Shown piece by piece: positions 6,134 through 7,071 of a stretch of 7,071 bases of DNA (position 1 is the stretch's first letter; each line of letters begins with the position of its first letter). The translations under genes and the position numbers were made by a program. The stretch covers positions 1 to 7,071 of the forward strand of contig JAUUZV010000134.1 in NCBI GenBank assembly GCA_030592085.1, written 5' to 3'. The stretch comes from Clostridia bacterium. Its GTDB lineage: Bacteria > Bacillota > Clostridia > DUPQ01. Below the pieces are notes generated by a model, which saw nothing but the letters and a program-made list of their open reading frames with translations, searched no databases and was not told where the DNA came from.

Positions 6134-7071
6134 TGACCTTCACCTCTCTTTATACCGGCCATCATTAAGCCAACTTCATTTTCATTAGTATCACTAGCAT
6201 TAACTAAATCAATCAATTCGCCATGATTGATAACAGCAATCCTATCAGATAAATCTAGTATTTCATCTAGTTCAAGAGAAATTAGTAAAACAGCTTTTCC
6301 ACTGTCTCGCTGTTCAATTAATCTTTTATGTATATATTCAATTGCACCAACATCTAGACCTCTGGTTGGTTGCACTGCAATTAATAAGTCAGGATTAGAT
6401 GAGATTTCTCTTCCTACAATAGCTTTTTGCTGATTACCACCTGATAATGTTCCAGCTTTTGAAACGTTCCCTTTTCCAGAGCGAACATCAAATAAAGATA
6501 TAATATCATCTGCATGTTCTTTTATTTTATCAAAATTTAAGAAACCAAATTTAGAGTAGGGAGGATGATAGTATTCTTTTAATATCATATTATCACCTAC
6601 GGTAAATTCTAAAACTAACCCATGTTTATGTCTGTCTTCTGGGATATGAGCTAAACCTGCTTCATTACGTTCTCTAATGGATGATTTTGTAAGGTCGTTA
6701 CCATTAATAAAAACCTTACCTGATTCAATTTTTCTTAACCCTGTAAGTGCTTCTACTAATTCTGTTTGACCATTACCGTCAACTCCTGCTAATCCCACAA
6801 TTTCACCAGCTCTAACTTCTAAAGAAAATGCTTTAAGACCTAGGGTTTTTTGATTATTAAGAGCAGAAAGTTTATCAACTTTTAAAATTACTTTGCCAGG
6901 AGTAGCTTCTTTTTTATCTACTTTAAAAGTAACTACACGTCCAACCATCATTTCAGCCATTTTTGCTTCTGATGTATCGCTTACAGCAACTGTACCAATA
7001 ACTTTACCACGTCTTATAACTGTACAACGGTCAGCTGCTTCTTTAATTTCTTTAAGTTTATGAGTAATTAA
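6130..7071 (-). CDS. nupO: Nucleoside ABC transporter ATP-binding protein (NupO/YufO-like), C-terminal part
   Basis: The gene is open at the right edge; 313 codons plus stop are visible. It is a double-domain ATPase of the sugar/nucleoside importer type. The visible part begins inside the first ATPase domain at its H-loop (LITHKLKEI, residues 1-9) and its end (VIRRGKVIGT, 18-27). The second domain follows, with Walker A GLAGVDGNGQTEL (93-105), signature LSGGNQQK (209-216) and Walker-B region DLLIAVQPTRGLD (228-240). In this second domain the Walker A Lys is Gln, the Walker B Asp-Glu is Val-Gln, and the H-loop His is absent. These losses are typical of the family and suggest hydrolysis is done by the first domain. 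The Met at 6960 is internal, because the frame stays open with conserved sequence to the window edge. A substrate-binding lipoprotein gene (BmpA type) would be expected upstream, outside the window. Confidence 0.92.
   Translation of the reverse strand, partial: LITHKLKEIKEAADRCTVIRRGKVIGTVAVSDTSEAKMAEMMVGRVVTFKVDKKEATPGKVILKVDKLSALNNQKTLGLKAFSLEVRAGEIVGLAGVDGNGQTELVEALTGLRKIESGKVFINGNDLTKSSIRERNEAGLAHIPEDRHKHGLVLEFTVGDNMILKEYYHPPYSKFGFLNFDKIKEHADDIISLFDVRSGKGNVSKAGTLSGGNQQKAIVGREISSNPDLLIAVQPTRGLDVGAIEYIHKRLIEQRDSGKAVLLISLELDEILDLSDRIAVINHGELIDLVNASDTNENEVGLMMAGIKRGEGQ

Noticed and set aside
5850..6188. Plus-strand 112-codon ORF
   Set aside because: Antisense to the first permease and the ATPase gene end; no ribosome site or recognisable domain.
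6227..6433. Plus-strand 68-codon ORF
   Set aside because: Antisense to the conserved ATPase domain; a shadow frame.
6130..6960. Complete 276-residue ATPase starting at Met 6960
   Set aside because: The frame stays open to the window edge and the extra 37 residues encode the conserved end of the first ATPase domain. The gene is therefore truncated by the window and does not start there.
1..7071. CRISPR array, tRNA/rRNA genes, insertion sequences or prophage parts
   Set aside because: No regularly spaced repeats, cloverleaf structures, transposase-like frames or terminal inverted repeats were seen.

Overview
The window is AT-rich, uses TGG for Trp and TGA as a stop, carries strong AAGGAGG-type ribosome binding sites, and packs all genes on the minus strand. 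This fits a low-GC Gram-positive organism, most likely a clostridium-like anaerobe; the lysine 2,3-aminomutase also fits an anaerobe. Species cannot be read from the sequence.

Right to left, in the direction of transcription, there are three units. (1) A nucleoside ABC importer operon of the BmpA/Nup type (about 7071 to 4113): a double-domain ATPase (5' end outside the window), then two permeases, joined by 4-bp and 1-bp overlaps and closed by an intrinsic terminator at 4078-4103. (2) A single-gene unit for a Na/Pi-cotransporter family protein with a C-terminal PhoU-like domain (3969-2296). It has its own candidate promoter (4006-4033), overlapped by a perfect 14-bp palindrome, and its own terminator (2235-2265). 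(3) A unit starting from an extended -10 promoter at 2001-2029 and running through a roughly 240-nt untranslated leader into kamA (1755-523). Seven bases later comes a second gene, cut by the left window edge, that looks like a dehydrogenase of the octopine/nopaline (opine) dehydrogenase family.

Units 1 and 2 are ordinary transport functions. The third unit is the most interesting. KamA keeps every ligand and substrate residue of genuine lysine 2,3-aminomutase at identical numbering, so beta-lysine is its expected product. The coupled downstream gene is not one of the known lysine-fermentation enzymes (kamD, kamE, kdd, kce, kal) nor the beta-lysine acetyltransferase ablB. A pathway that makes beta-lysine and then reduces or conjugates it, as opine synthases do with amino acids and 2-oxo acids, is a reasonable hypothesis but unproven.

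The 540-bp gap upstream of kamA holds the densest unexplained structure: tandem GTCTGTCA repeats just upstream of the -35, two AT-rich dyads sharing an 11-mer, a leader whose complementary segments could form a pseudoknot, and a weak 34-codon ORF with clustered Lys codons.
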